A DNA stretch of 64,000 nucleotides from Sphingomonas sp. SORGH_AS_0950 (GTDB lineage: Bacteria > Pseudomonadota > Alphaproteobacteria > Sphingomonadales > Sphingomonadaceae). Positions 29,592-37,690 of the stretch are shown here, piece after piece; the stretch's first letter is position 1, and each line of letters starts with the position of its first letter. The DNA lies in contig NZ_JAUTAE010000001.1 in assembly GCF_030818415.1 (NCBI RefSeq), forward strand, positions 1,490,501 through 1,554,500, written 5' to 3'. The notes beneath the pieces are model-generated. The model made no database searches and was not told where the DNA came from. It worked only from the letters and a program-made list of their open reading frames with translations. The translations under genes and the position numbers were made by a program.

Positions 29592-30334
29592 CCCCGCCCC
29601 TCGAACATCACGTCGCCGTCGCGGCGGCAGAAACGCTGGCCGCAATCGACATAGAGCGTCTGGCCCGCAATCCCCCTGGCGGTCAGCAGGAAGGACACCG
29701 CCTCCGCCACCGCCGCCGCGCCGATCGGGCGACCGAGCAGGTTCTTGCTGGCCGCCGCCGCGAATTCCGCATCCGACTGGTCGCCGCTTTGCAGCGTGAG
29801 CCCCGGCGCGACCGCATTGACCGCGATGCGGGGGCCGAGCGCCTGCGCCAGCATCGTGTTCGCCCCCGCCAGCGCGAACTTGGCGCAGCTATAGGCGAAG
29901 AAATCGGGATTCGGATTGGCGAGCTTCTGGTCGAGGATATCGACCACCGCGCCGTCCGCCACATCGTCCTGCCGCGCCAGGGCCGAGGCCAGCAAGGCCG
30001 GGGCGGCGGCGTTGATCGCATAAAGCCTGGCCATCAGCGCGGCATCCACCCCCGGCGGGCGGTCGAAGACGAAGGCCGACGCCGAATTGACCAGCCCGTC
30101 GATCGGCCCGCCCGCCGCCATACGGGCACGGGCGAACAGCGCGTCGATCCCGTCCAGCTCGGCGAGGTCGCCCTGCACAATGGGCGCGTCCAGCTCCGCC
30201 GCCAGCGCCTTCGCCGCATCCGCCGAGCCATTATAATGCACCACCACCCGGTGTCCGTCCGCGACCAGCCGCCGCGCGATCGCCGCGCCCAGCCGCTTGG
30301 CTGCGCCGGTCACCAGGACGGTGCGGGTCGTCAT
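29588..30334 (-). CDS. SDR-family pteridine reductase-like protein (FolM type)
   Basis: The 248-residue short-chain dehydrogenase has the cofactor loop TGAAKRLG. This matches the TGxxxRxG pattern of pteridine reductases and favours NADPH. The catalytic Tyr/Lys are in YSCAKFALAG. NAVAPGLTLQ and DCGQRF complete the fold. It lies between folE and folB with ATGA overlaps on both sides, which strongly supports a role in dihydromonapterin or dihydrofolate reduction. The exact substrate is inferred from context. Confidence 0.8.
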   Translation of the reverse strand: MTTRTVLVTGAAKRLGAAIARRLVADGHRVVVHYNGSADAAKALAAELDAPIVQGDLAELDGIDALFARARMAAGGPIDGLVNSASAFVFDRPPGVDAALMARLYAINAAAPALLASALARQDDVADGAVVDILDQKLANPNPDFFAYSCAKFALAGANTMLAQALGPRIAVNAVAPGLTLQSGDQSDAEFAAAASKNLLGRPIGAAAVAEAVSFLLTARGIAGQTLYVDCGQRFCRRDGDVMFEGRG

Positions 30335-30957
30335 CCGCCCAGGCCCATCAGCGACAGCACTTCCTTGCGGCTGCGATCATCGTCGCGGAACACGCCCATC
30401 ATCCGGCTGGTCACCATCGACACGCCCGGCGTGCGAACCCCGCGCGCGGTCATGCAGGCATGGGTCGCCTCGATCACCACCGCGACGCCCAGCGGCTTCA
30501 GGTTCTGCCAGATGCAATCGGCGACCTCGGCGGTCAGCCGCTCCTGCACCTGCAACCGGCGCGCGAAGCCGTGCAGCACGCGGGCGAGCTTGGAGATGCC
30601 GACGACATGGTTGCGCGGCAGATAGGCGATATGCGCGCGGCCGATGATCGGCGCCATGTGATGCTCGCAGTGCGACTGGAAGGGGATGTCCTTCAGCAGC
30701 ACGATCTCGTCATAGCCGCCGACCTCCTCGAACACGCGCGACAGGTGGACGGCCGGGTCATCGCCATAGCCCGCGCAATATTCGCGCCATGCCCGCGCCA
30801 CGCGCTTCGGCGTATCGACCAGCCCCTCCCGCGCAGGATCGTCGCCCGCCCAGGCGATCAGCGTGCGGATGGCCTGCGCCACATGATCGGGCACGACGAC
30901 CTTGCCGTCCTCTCCGATCAGGTCGCCATCCTCCGGGTCGCCATGCGCGCAGCTCAT
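30331..30957 (-). CDS. folE: GTP cyclohydrolase I
   Basis: FolE converts GTP to dihydroneopterin triphosphate, the entry to folate and pterins. The 208-residue enzyme shows FQSHCEHHMAPIIG (Zn-ligand Cys and catalytic His), GISKLARVLHGFARRLQVQE, and EATHACMTARG with the second Zn-binding Cys. The C-terminal SRKEVLSLM is typical. It is the first gene of folE-folM-folB; the start overlaps nothing upstream, so the promoter lies in the 188-bp gap that also holds an R5 inverted repeat. Confidence 0.96.
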   Translation of the reverse strand: MSCAHGDPEDGDLIGEDGKVVVPDHVAQAIRTLIAWAGDDPAREGLVDTPKRVARAWREYCAGYGDDPAVHLSRVFEEVGGYDEIVLLKDIPFQSHCEHHMAPIIGRAHIAYLPRNHVVGISKLARVLHGFARRLQVQERLTAEVADCIWQNLKPLGVAVVIEATHACMTARGVRTPGVSMVTSRMMGVFRDDDRSRKEVLSLMGLGG

Positions 30958-31044
30958 ATCATGTCCTTCACGTCAAAGCCGGTGCGATAGCGGATCGATT
31001 GTCGGGGTGCAAAACTCGCGGCGGTGCCCTGCGATCCCCCACAC

Positions 31045-31134
31045 CCGTTCAGCCTGAGCGAAGTCGAAGGCCACGCGACAACGACTGAACCTAAGCGGAT
31101 TCCCTTGGCCTTCGACTTCGCTCAGGCTGAACGG
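31045..31134. repeat. Perfect 28-bp inverted repeat, family R5 (TTCAGCCTGAGCGAAGTCGA)
   Basis: Two exact 28-bp arms starting CCGTTCAGCCTGAGCG are separated by 34 bp in the gap between fghA and folE. The motif GTTCAGCCTGAGCGAAGTCG is a widespread interspersed repeat in alphaproteobacteria. It may form a terminator-like stem for fghA. Confidence 0.85.
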
Positions 31135-31145
31135 CGGTTGGGGGA

Positions 31146-31988
31146 TTACCCGCGCAGCCGCTCCGCCGCCCAGGCGACATGGTCGGCCATGAAGGTGGAG
31201 ATGAAGTTATAGCTGTGGTCGTACCCCGGCTGCATCCGCAGCGTCAGGGCGATTCCCGCTTTGTCGCACGCCTCGGCCAGCAGTTCGGGACGCAACTGCT
31301 CGGTCAGGAACTGGTCGGCATCGCCCTGATCGATCAGCAGGTCGGGCAACCGCGCGCCGTCCTCGATCAAGGCGACGGCATCCGCCTGTCGCCATGCGGC
31401 CCGATCCTGCCCCAGATAGCCGCCCAGAGCCTTCTCACCCCAGGGAACCTGGGAGGGCGCGACGATGGGGGCGAAGGCGGACACGCTGCGGAAGCGATCC
31501 GGGTGGCGAAGGCCGATGGTCAGCGCGCCGTGGCCGCCCATCGAGTGGCCGGTGATCGCTTGCGCGTCCATATCGGCGACCGGGAAATGCTCGGCGATCA
31601 GCGCGGGCAGTTCCTGTTCGATATAGCTCCGCATCTTGAAATGCTTCGCCCAGGGCTCCTGCGTGGCATCGACATAGAAACCCGCGCCCTGCCCCATGTC
31701 ATAGGCGTCGTCATTCGCCACACCTTCGCCGCGCGGCGAGGTGTCGGGGGCGATGAAGATCATCCGATGCTCGGCACATGGCCCCCGGAACTCGCCCTTG
31801 TCGGTGACATTGGCATGGGTGCAGGTCAGGCCCGACAGATACCAGAGGACGGGCAGCGTCTCGCTCTCCTCATGCTCCGGCACGAAGACCGAGAAGGTCA
31901 TGCGCGTTCCGGTCACCTGGCTGTCATGCGCGTAGACGCCCTGGATGCCGCCATGCGCCTTGGAGGTCGAAATCGTCTCGATCGTCAT
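31146..31988 (-). CDS. fghA: S-formylglutathione hydrolase
   Basis: FghA hydrolyses S-formylglutathione to glutathione and formate. The 280-residue esterase-D fold has LPVLWYLSGLTCTHAN, the nucleophile elbow GHSMGGHGAL near residue 150, a later Asp (LIDQGDADQFL) and the His in PGYDHSYNF. Its ATG overlaps the purU stop. It is the last gene of frmA-VOC-VOC-purU-fghA, a glutathione-dependent formaldehyde detoxification operon. Confidence 0.95.
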   Translation of the reverse strand: MTIETISTSKAHGGIQGVYAHDSQVTGTRMTFSVFVPEHEESETLPVLWYLSGLTCTHANVTDKGEFRGPCAEHRMIFIAPDTSPRGEGVANDDAYDMGQGAGFYVDATQEPWAKHFKMRSYIEQELPALIAEHFPVADMDAQAITGHSMGGHGALTIGLRHPDRFRSVSAFAPIVAPSQVPWGEKALGGYLGQDRAAWRQADAVALIEDGARLPDLLIDQGDADQFLTEQLRPELLAEACDKAGIALTLRMQPGYDHSYNFISTFMADHVAWAAERLRG

Positions 31989-32848
31989 CGGAACACCACC
32001 GTCCGGTTGTCATTGAGGAAAACGCGTCGCTCGCCCACCCAGGCGACCGCGCGGGCCAGCACCTGCGCCTCGATATCGCGGCCGATGCGGATCAGGTCGT
32101 CGACGCTGGCGCGGTGGTCGACGCGTTCGACCGCCTGTTCGATGATCGGCCCTTCGTCGAGGTCCGCCGTCACGAAATGCGCGGTCGCGCCGATCAGCTT
32201 CACCCCGCGCGCATGGGCGCGGTGATAGGGCTGCGCGCCCTTGAAGCCGGGCAGGAAGCTGTGATGGATATTGATGCACCGCCCCGGCAGCGCCGCGACC
32301 AGCCGCTCGCCCAGCACCTGCATATAACGGGCGAGGACGAGGTAATCGGCCCGGCTCTCGTCCATCAGGGCAAGCATCGCCGCCTCCTGCTCGGCGCGGT
32401 TGGCGTTGCTGACCGGCAGGTGATGCCAGGGCAGGCCATGCCACTCGACCAGCGGGCGAAGGCTGTCATGGTTGGACACCACGCCGACGATCTCGACCGG
32501 CAGCGTGTTGGTCCGCCAGCGATGGAGCAGGTCGTTCAGGCAGTGCGAGCCCTTCGACACCGCGATCAGCATGCGGGGGCGTTCGCTGGCGGGTGCGACA
32601 TGCCAGTCGAAGCCGAACCGCGCCGCCGGTTCGTTCAGCGCCGCCCTCACCCCCTCGACCGAGGCGGGAAAACGCGCCCCCTGGCCGGTGAAGACGATGC
32701 GCAGGAAGAAGCGCCCCGTCTCCAGATCGGCATATTGCTGGCTGTCGAGAATGAACCCGTCAATCCCCGCCAGCGCGCCCGACACGGCGGCGACGATGCC
32801 GACCCGGTCCTGGCACGCCAGCGTCAGGATATAGTCGGCCTCGCTCAT
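31985..32848 (-). CDS. purU: Formyltetrahydrofolate deformylase
   Basis: PurU hydrolyses 10-formyl-THF to formate and THF. The 287-residue protein has an N-terminal ACT domain (YILTLACQDRVGIVAAVSG) and a formyl-transferase-like domain with NIHHSFLPGFKGAQPYHRA and ATAHFVTADLDEGPII, which hold the Asn, His and Asp catalytic residues. ATGA overlaps join it to both neighbours. In this operon it probably releases formate from folate when formaldehyde enters the C1 pool. Confidence 0.94.
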   Translation of the reverse strand: MSEADYILTLACQDRVGIVAAVSGALAGIDGFILDSQQYADLETGRFFLRIVFTGQGARFPASVEGVRAALNEPAARFGFDWHVAPASERPRMLIAVSKGSHCLNDLLHRWRTNTLPVEIVGVVSNHDSLRPLVEWHGLPWHHLPVSNANRAEQEAAMLALMDESRADYLVLARYMQVLGERLVAALPGRCINIHHSFLPGFKGAQPYHRAHARGVKLIGATAHFVTADLDEGPIIEQAVERVDHRASVDDLIRIGRDIEAQVLARAVAWVGERRVFLNDNRTVVFR

Positions 32849-33240
32849 GCGGCGGGCAGGCGACAGCCGAGACAGAGCTTGTTGCCGTCCGGATCGCGCA
32901 GATAGCCGAGATAGGCCTTGCCCAGCCCGGTGTCCCGCTCGCCCAGCGGCCCCTCGATCGCGGTGCCGCCATGCGCGGTCCCGGCGGCATGCGCTGCGTC
33001 GACCTGCGCCGGATCGGCCGCGCCCAGCCCGATCGTGCCGCCATTGGCATGGGTGGCGGGCTGGCCGTCGATCGGCCGGGTCACGATGAACACCGCACCA
33101 TTGTGCAGATAGAGGACACGCTCGGCATCTGGCGCCTGCCGACCCGGTTGGCCGCCCAGCGCGACGAACAGCGCGTCATAGAAGGTCTTGGACCGCGCGA
33201 TGTCGTTCGATCCGACCATGATATGGGTGTACATATCCAT
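32845..33240 (-). CDS. VOC-family (glyoxalase-like) protein 1 in the formaldehyde operon
   Basis: The 131-residue protein has one vicinal-oxygen-chelate domain. Key segments are THIMVGSNDIARSKTFYDAL, then RPIDGQPATHANGGT and a C-terminal YLRDPDGNKLC. It is a paralog of the next upstream gene. Two starts are possible: the ATG used here or one six bases later, which has better spacing from AAGGGGGGA. The function is unknown; glutathione adducts, aldehydes or metals are possible. The operon context suggests a role in formaldehyde or glutathione chemistry. Confidence 0.8.
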   Translation of the reverse strand: MDMYTHIMVGSNDIARSKTFYDALFVALGGQPGRQAPDAERVLYLHNGAVFIVTRPIDGQPATHANGGTIGLGAADPAQVDAAHAAGTAHGGTAIEGPLGERDTGLGKAYLGYLRDPDGNKLCLGCRLPAA

Positions 33241-33256
33241 TCCCCCCTTGGGACCG

Positions 33257-33643
33257 TCAGGCGGCGGGCACCAGATAGCGCGCGCACAGCTTGTTGCCCG
33301 TCGGGTCGCGCAAATACGCCAGATAGATCTTGCCGACCGGCGGATAGCGATAGCCGGGCGGGTCCTCGATCGCAGTGCCGCCATGCGCCAGCCCTGCGGC
33401 ATGCCAGGCGTCCGCCTGCTCGATCGACTTTGCCGCGAAGCCCAGCGTCCCGCCATTGGCATGGGTCGCAGGCTCGCCGTTCAGCGGCCGGGTGAGCAGG
33501 AAGCGCGAGCCTTCATGGCTATAGACCAGCCGCCCCCAGGGATCGATCACCCCCTCGGGCGCGCCGAGCACGCCCAGGATCGCGTCGTAGAAGCGCTTGG
33601 CCTCGGCGATATCGTTCGCGCCCAGCACGACATGGCTGAACAT
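33257..33643 (-). CDS. VOC-family (glyoxalase-like) protein 2 in the formaldehyde operon
   Basis: This 128-residue VOC protein is a paralog of the downstream one. It shares FSHVVLGANDIAEAKRFYDA, RPLNGEPATHANGGTLGFAA and the C-terminal YLRDPTGNKLCARYL. Its ATG overlaps the frmA stop as ATGA. Tandem duplication is likely. No catalytic assignment can be made from sequence alone, and I do not see the canonical glyoxalase I His/Glu pattern with confidence. Confidence 0.8.
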   Translation of the reverse strand: MFSHVVLGANDIAEAKRFYDAILGVLGAPEGVIDPWGRLVYSHEGSRFLLTRPLNGEPATHANGGTLGFAAKSIEQADAWHAAGLAHGGTAIEDPPGYRYPPVGKIYLAYLRDPTGNKLCARYLVPAA

Positions 33644-34755
33644 CAGAAGATCACCACGCTGCGGATGCTCTCGCCCTTGTGCATCAGGTCGAAGCCCTTG
33701 TTGATCTCCTCCAGCGTCAGCCGGTGGGTGATCATCGGATCGATCTCGATCTTGCCGTTCATATACCAGTCGACGATCTTGGGCGTATCGGTCCGCCCGC
33801 GCGCGCCGCCGAATGCGGTGCCGCGCCAGTTGCGCCCGGTCACCAGCTGGAACGGCCGGGTGCTGATCTCCTTGCCCGCCTCGGCCACGCCGATGATGAT
33901 CGAGGTGCCCCAGCCGCGATGGCACGCCTCCAGCGCGGTGCGCATCACCTCGGTATTGCCGGTCGCGTCGAAGCTGTAGTCCGCGCCGCCATCGGTCAGC
34001 TCGAGGATCTTCGCGATCGTCTCTTCACGCGACAGGCCCTTGGAATTGAGGAAGTGGGTCATGCCGAAGCGGCGGCCCCATTCCTCGCGGTCGGGGTTGA
34101 TGTCGACGCCGATGATCCGGCCCGCGCCCGCCAGCTTGGCACCCTGGATGACGTTCAGGCCGATGCCGCCCAGACCGAAGACGACGATATTCTCGCCCGG
34201 CTGAACCTTGGCGGTGTTGACCACCGCGCCCACGCCCGTCGTCACGCCGCAGCCGATATAGCAGCTGGTGTCGAACGGCGCGTCCTCGCGGATCTTGGCG
34301 ACCGCGATTTCGGGCAGGACGGTGAAGTTCGAGAAGGTCGAGCAGCCCATATAATGGAAGATCGGCTGGCCCTTGTAGCTGAACCGGGTCGTGCCGTCGG
34401 GCATCAGCCCCTTGCCTTGCGTCGCCCGGATCGCAGTGCACAGGTTGGTCTTGCCCGACAGGCACGACTTACACTGGCGGCATTCCGGCGTGTAGAGCGG
34501 GATGACATGGTCGCCCGGCACGACGCTGGTCACGCCCGCGCCGACCTCGCGCACGATGCCGCAGCCTTCATGGCCGAGCACGCTGGGGAAGATCCCCTCG
34601 CTGTCCAGGCCGTCCAGCGTATAGGCGTCGGTATGGCAGATGCCGGTCGCCATGATCTCGACCAGGACCTCTCCGGCCTTGGGGCCTTCCAGATCGAGTT
34701 CGACGATTTCGAGCGGCTTCTTCGCTTCGAAGGCGACGGCGGCGCGGGTCTTCAT
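33643..34755 (-). CDS. frmA: S-(hydroxymethyl)glutathione dehydrogenase / class III alcohol dehydrogenase
   Basis: FrmA oxidises the glutathione-formaldehyde adduct to S-formylglutathione, which FghA then cleaves. The 370-residue zinc enzyme has catalytic Zn ligands in GICHTDAYT and GHEGCG. The four structural-Zn cysteines lie in [17 protein letters not shown]. The NAD-binding [18 protein letters not shown] is near residues 190-207. The ATG was chosen by family N-terminus ([14 protein letters not shown]), with GAGGAG about 10 bases upstream. It is the first gene of its operon, divergent from a small DUF2945 gene. Confidence 0.96.
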   Translation of the reverse strand: MKTRAAVAFEAKKPLEIVELDLEGPKAGEVLVEIMATGICHTDAYTLDGLDSEGIFPSVLGHEGCGIVREVGAGVTSVVPGDHVIPLYTPECRQCKSCLSGKTNLCTAIRATQGKGLMPDGTTRFSYKGQPIFHYMGCSTFSNFTVLPEIAVAKIREDAPFDTSCYIGCGVTTGVGAVVNTAKVQPGENIVVFGLGGIGLNVIQGAKLAGAGRIIGVDINPDREEWGRRFGMTHFLNSKGLSREETIAKILELTDGGADYSFDATGNTEVMRTALEACHRGWGTSIIIGVAEAGKEISTRPFQLVTGRNWRGTAFGGARGRTDTPKIVDWYMNGKIEIDPMITHRLTLEEINKGFDLMHKGESIRSVVIF

Positions 34756-34862
34756 GAATTCCAGTCTCCTCAGATGGCGTCCTGATGCCCCGATGCGCCC
34801 GCATGTGCAACCAACGAACGCCCCGGCGGATTGATGGGCTTGCACAAACCGGGAGAGCGACG

Positions 34863-35066
34863 ATGACCGAATTCAAGAAGGGCGACCATGTCGAGTGGAA
34901 CAGCCATGGCGGCACCGCCGAGGGCAAGGTCGTGAAGAAGCAGACCAGCGATACGAGCATCAAGGGTCACACCGTCCGCGCATCGAAGGACGAGCCGCAA
35001 TACATAGTAGAGAGTGACAATGGCGGAAAGGCGGCGCACAAGGCGGACGCGCTGAAGAAGGCGTGA
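34863..35066 (+). CDS. DUF2945 / HVA1-family small protein
   Basis: This 67-residue protein fits the DUF2945 (hypervirulence-associated, TUDOR-like) family: [23 protein letters not shown], then an [17 protein letters not shown] strand pair and a Lys-rich tail. Such domains may bind nucleic acid or stress complexes; the role is unknown. It is followed 56 bp later by a SWIB gene on the same strand, perhaps a small operon. Confidence 0.85.
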   Translation: MTEFKKGDHVEWNSHGGTAEGKVVKKQTSDTSIKGHTVRASKDEPQYIVESDNGGKAAHKADALKKA

Positions 35067-35122
35067 TTCACGCGCGTCCCGCCAAGCGGCTGGGATGCTG
35101 AAGGATTAAGGGAAGGAATATC

Positions 35123-35383
35123 ATGGCCACCGCAACCACGGGCACCGGCATCCACGCGCCGGTCCAGCCGTCCGAGGAACTGGGCGCGATCGTCGGCAAC
35201 GATAAGCTGCCGCGCAGCCAGGTCATCAGCAAGGTGTGGGATTACATCAAGGCCAACAACCTGCAGAATCCCGAGAACAAGCGGGAAATCCTGGCCGACG
35301 ACAAGCTGAAGAAGGTGTTCGGCAAGGACAAGTGCACCATGTTCGAGATGAACAAGTTCATCTCGGCGCACCTGAAGAAGTAA
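35123..35383 (+). CDS. SWIB/MDM2-domain protein
   Basis: The 86-residue product is a single SWIB domain: LPRSQVISKVWDYIKANNLQ, then NKREILADDKLKKVFGKD and a final MFEMNKFISAHL helix. SWIB domains are best known from chromatin-remodelling and p53-binding proteins; bacterial copies (first noted in Chlamydia) are poorly understood. AGGGAAGGA lies upstream. It may be nucleoid- or stress-linked, which is inferred only. Confidence 0.93.
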   Translation: MATATTGTGIHAPVQPSEELGAIVGNDKLPRSQVISKVWDYIKANNLQNPENKREILADDKLKKVFGKDKCTMFEMNKFISAHLKK

Positions 35384-35398
35384 GCTTCTTATCCGGGC

Positions 35399-35418
35399 CC
35401 CCGGCCACCGCGCCGGGG
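35399..35418. terminator. Hairpin between the convergent SWIB and lipoprotein genes
   Basis: CCCCGGC and GCCGGGG surround CACCGC in the convergent gap. There is no T-tail; it is a terminator candidate on position alone. Confidence 0.4.
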
Positions 35419-35446
35419 AATCCCCCTCGCGCCGCCCGCGTGCCAG

Positions 35447-35932
35447 CTATCGCAGGTCGAGGACCAGCGGCTTGCGCGCGGGCGGTGTCGCAGACGGCGT
35501 CGGCCGGGGTGCCGCAGGCCGGGACACGGCCGATCCGGCGGCTCTGGCCGCTCCCCTTGCGGACGGCGATACGGGTGCCGCCGTCGGTGCGGGCACATTG
35601 CCCGGCGCCGCCTCCGCCCCGACACGCTCCAGTTCGATCTGGTTCAGCCGCTGCTCGACCAGTTGCGCATCCAGCAGCTTGCGATCCCCCTGCAATGCCG
35701 CCACCTGCGCCTCCAGCGTCGCGATCCGCTGTTCCAGCATCTTGACCCGCACCTGATCCTCGGTCTGCGCGACCATCTCGCGCGCCGCCTTTTCCTGGCG
35801 CGCGCGCTCCCGGCTTTCCGCCGCATCCACTGCGTCGGTGCGGCCGTCGGAGCCGGACGGCTGGCAGGCGACCAGCGCCAGCGGACAAAGGATCAGGGCA
35901 GGCACGCGACGCATGGGCGACAGTCCGGACAA
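35447..35932 (-). CDS. Coiled-coil lipoprotein, unknown function
   Basis: The 161-residue protein has a lipoprotein signal (LALVAC). A charged helix is predicted to form a coiled coil (residues about 45-100, rich in Glu, Gln, Arg and Leu heptads). An Ala/Pro-rich C-terminal tail ends in PLVLDLR. A second ATG 18 bases downstream (MRRVPALIL) may be the real start. It is divergent from the chemoreceptor gene. I do not recognise a family. Confidence 0.65.
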   Translation of the reverse strand: MSGLSPMRRVPALILCPLALVACQPSGSDGRTDAVDAAESRERARQEKAAREMVAQTEDQVRVKMLEQRIATLEAQVAALQGDRKLLDAQLVEQRLNQIELERVGAEAAPGNVPAPTAAPVSPSARGAARAAGSAVSRPAAPRPTPSATPPARKPLVLDLR

Positions 35933-36068
35933 GAGGAGGCGACGGCTTATCCCCTGCCCTCCGGCGGGAAAAGCCCCTGCGGGCCCGCCGGAAAAATCCT
36001 GTCTTCCTAAAGCTATGTTAAGCGAATCATCCTAAGCCGACCGTCAGGATAGGATGGAAGGCGACAGG

Positions 36069-37418
36069 ATGAAGTGGTTTCATCGCGAAAAGACGAATTT
36101 GAACGATCGCGTCGCCATCGCCCTGTTCGATCGATCCCCCGATGCCATCATGCTGCTGTCCGAAGGTCGCTTCATCGCCTGCAACGCCGCCGCCGAGCGC
36201 ATCTATGAGCGTCCCCGCGCCGACGTGATCGGCCAGGACCCGCTGGTCTTCTCCGCCCCCACCCAGGGCGACGGGCGGCCGACCGCGGTCCATATCCAGG
36301 AACGCGTCCAACAGGCGCTGCGCGATGGCTTGGCCCGTTTCGAGTGGATGAACACCAGCCCGAACGGCCAGCTTCGCCGCTTCATGGTCATGCTGCTGCC
36401 CGCGCCGGTTGTAAAGCCCGACGACCTGCTGGTCATCATCCAGGATCTCGACGAGACCAGCCAGGTCGTCGATGCGCTGCGCACCGGCCTCGCCACCATT
36501 TCCTCGGGCGATCTGACCTACAGCATCGATACGCCCTTTCGCAGCGACTATGAACCGCTGCGCAAGAGCTTCAACGACACCGCCGCGATGCTGCGCCGGT
36601 CGATCGGCGATATCGATGCCGCCTCGCAGCGGGTGCTCGCCGGGGCGGGGGAGATTCGCAAGGCGGCCGACGACCTGTCGATGCGCACCGAGCAGCAAGC
36701 CGCCTCGATCGAGGAAACCGCCGCCGCCGTGCATCAGATCAACACGACCGCGCAGCAATCGGCGGTCAGCGGCGCCCGCGCCGCCGACGTCGCCACGGCG
36801 GCCCAGACCAACGCCGCCGAAAGCAGCGCCGTCGTCCGCCGCGCGATCGACGCGATGGGCGGGATCGAGCGGACCTCGACCGAGATTTCGGAGATCATCG
36901 CGGTCATCGACGGCATCGCCTTCCAGACCAATCTCCTCGCGCTGAATGCGGGGGTCGAGGCGGCGCGCGCCGGTGACGCGGGCAAGGGCTTTGCCGTCGT
37001 CGCCAGCGAGGTGCGCGCGCTGGCGCAACGGTCCGCCGACGCCGCCAAGGACGTCAAGAGCCGCATCGGCGCCTCCGCCGAACAGGTCCGCGCGGGCGTC
37101 GAGCATGTCCATGCCGCCGGGACCGCGCTCGACCGGATCGCCGCGCAGGTCCGCGAGATGGGCGGGCTGATCGCCGACATCGCCAATTCGGCGCAGCAAC
37201 AGGCGACCGGCTTCTCGCAGATCAACCTCGCGATCAACGACATGGATTCGATGACCCAGCAAAATGCCGCGATGGTCGAGGAAGCGACCGCCGCCGCCCG
37301 CGAACTCGCGCAGGAAGCGACGGGCATGGCCGATACGGTCGGCCGGTTCGACCATGGCAGCGCCCTGCACGCGGCAGCCTGGGCACAGCCCGCCCGCGCC
37401 ACCCGCCGGGCCGCGTAA
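36069..37418 (+). CDS. Soluble PAS-containing methyl-accepting chemotaxis protein
   Basis: The 449-residue receptor lacks membrane helices, so it is cytoplasmic. A PAS domain occupies about residues 15-130 (FDRSPDAIMLLSEGRFIACN). A short HAMP-like link follows (GLATISSGDLTYSIDTP). The signalling helical hairpin has the tip IAFQTNLLALNAGVEAARAG, then KGFAVVASEVRALAQRSA. It ends without a CheR pentapeptide. The chosen ATG has GGAAGG 7 bases upstream; an ATG five codons earlier is less well placed. No che genes are adjacent; it may sense redox state or energy status through the PAS domain. Confidence 0.9.
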   Translation: MKWFHREKTNLNDRVAIALFDRSPDAIMLLSEGRFIACNAAAERIYERPRADVIGQDPLVFSAPTQGDGRPTAVHIQERVQQALRDGLARFEWMNTSPNGQLRRFMVMLLPAPVVKPDDLLVIIQDLDETSQVVDALRTGLATISSGDLTYSIDTPFRSDYEPLRKSFNDTAAMLRRSIGDIDAASQRVLAGAGEIRKAADDLSMRTEQQAASIEETAAAVHQINTTAQQSAVSGARAADVATAAQTNAAESSAVVRRAIDAMGGIERTSTEISEIIAVIDGIAFQTNLLALNAGVEAARAGDAGKGFAVVASEVRALAQRSADAAKDVKSRIGASAEQVRAGVEHVHAAGTALDRIAAQVREMGGLIADIANSAQQQATGFSQINLAINDMDSMTQQNAAMVEEATAAARELAQEATGMADTVGRFDHGSALHAAAWAQPARATRRAA

Positions 37419-37491
37419 TCCCGACGATTCGCCGCCCAAGCCGACAGATATTTTCCCGATAACGAAGACCTGTCGCCAACATACAAAGCAT

Positions 37492-37517
37492 TTCCCGGCG
37501 ATGACCTTCGCCGGGAA
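37492..37517 (+). terminator. Stem-loop downstream of the chemoreceptor
   Basis: TTCCCGGCGA pairs with TTCGCCGGGAA around TGACC, about 75 bases past the stop. No T-run follows. The rest of the 272-bp gap before pmtA shows no gene; it should hold the pmtA promoter. Confidence 0.4.
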
Positions 37518-37690
37518 CAGCATATCTCAGAATAACCTCTAGCGCCGTATTACGACATATTCATTCCACCCATGTGACACTTCGGTTTCCAATCTGCGAA
37601 ATCGTCGCAAAAGACTCGCGACTTGTCGTCAAATTGTCACCGCCTGCTGCGAACAGGGGCCGCATCGTCGTTCAACGGGATGCCCCTTCG

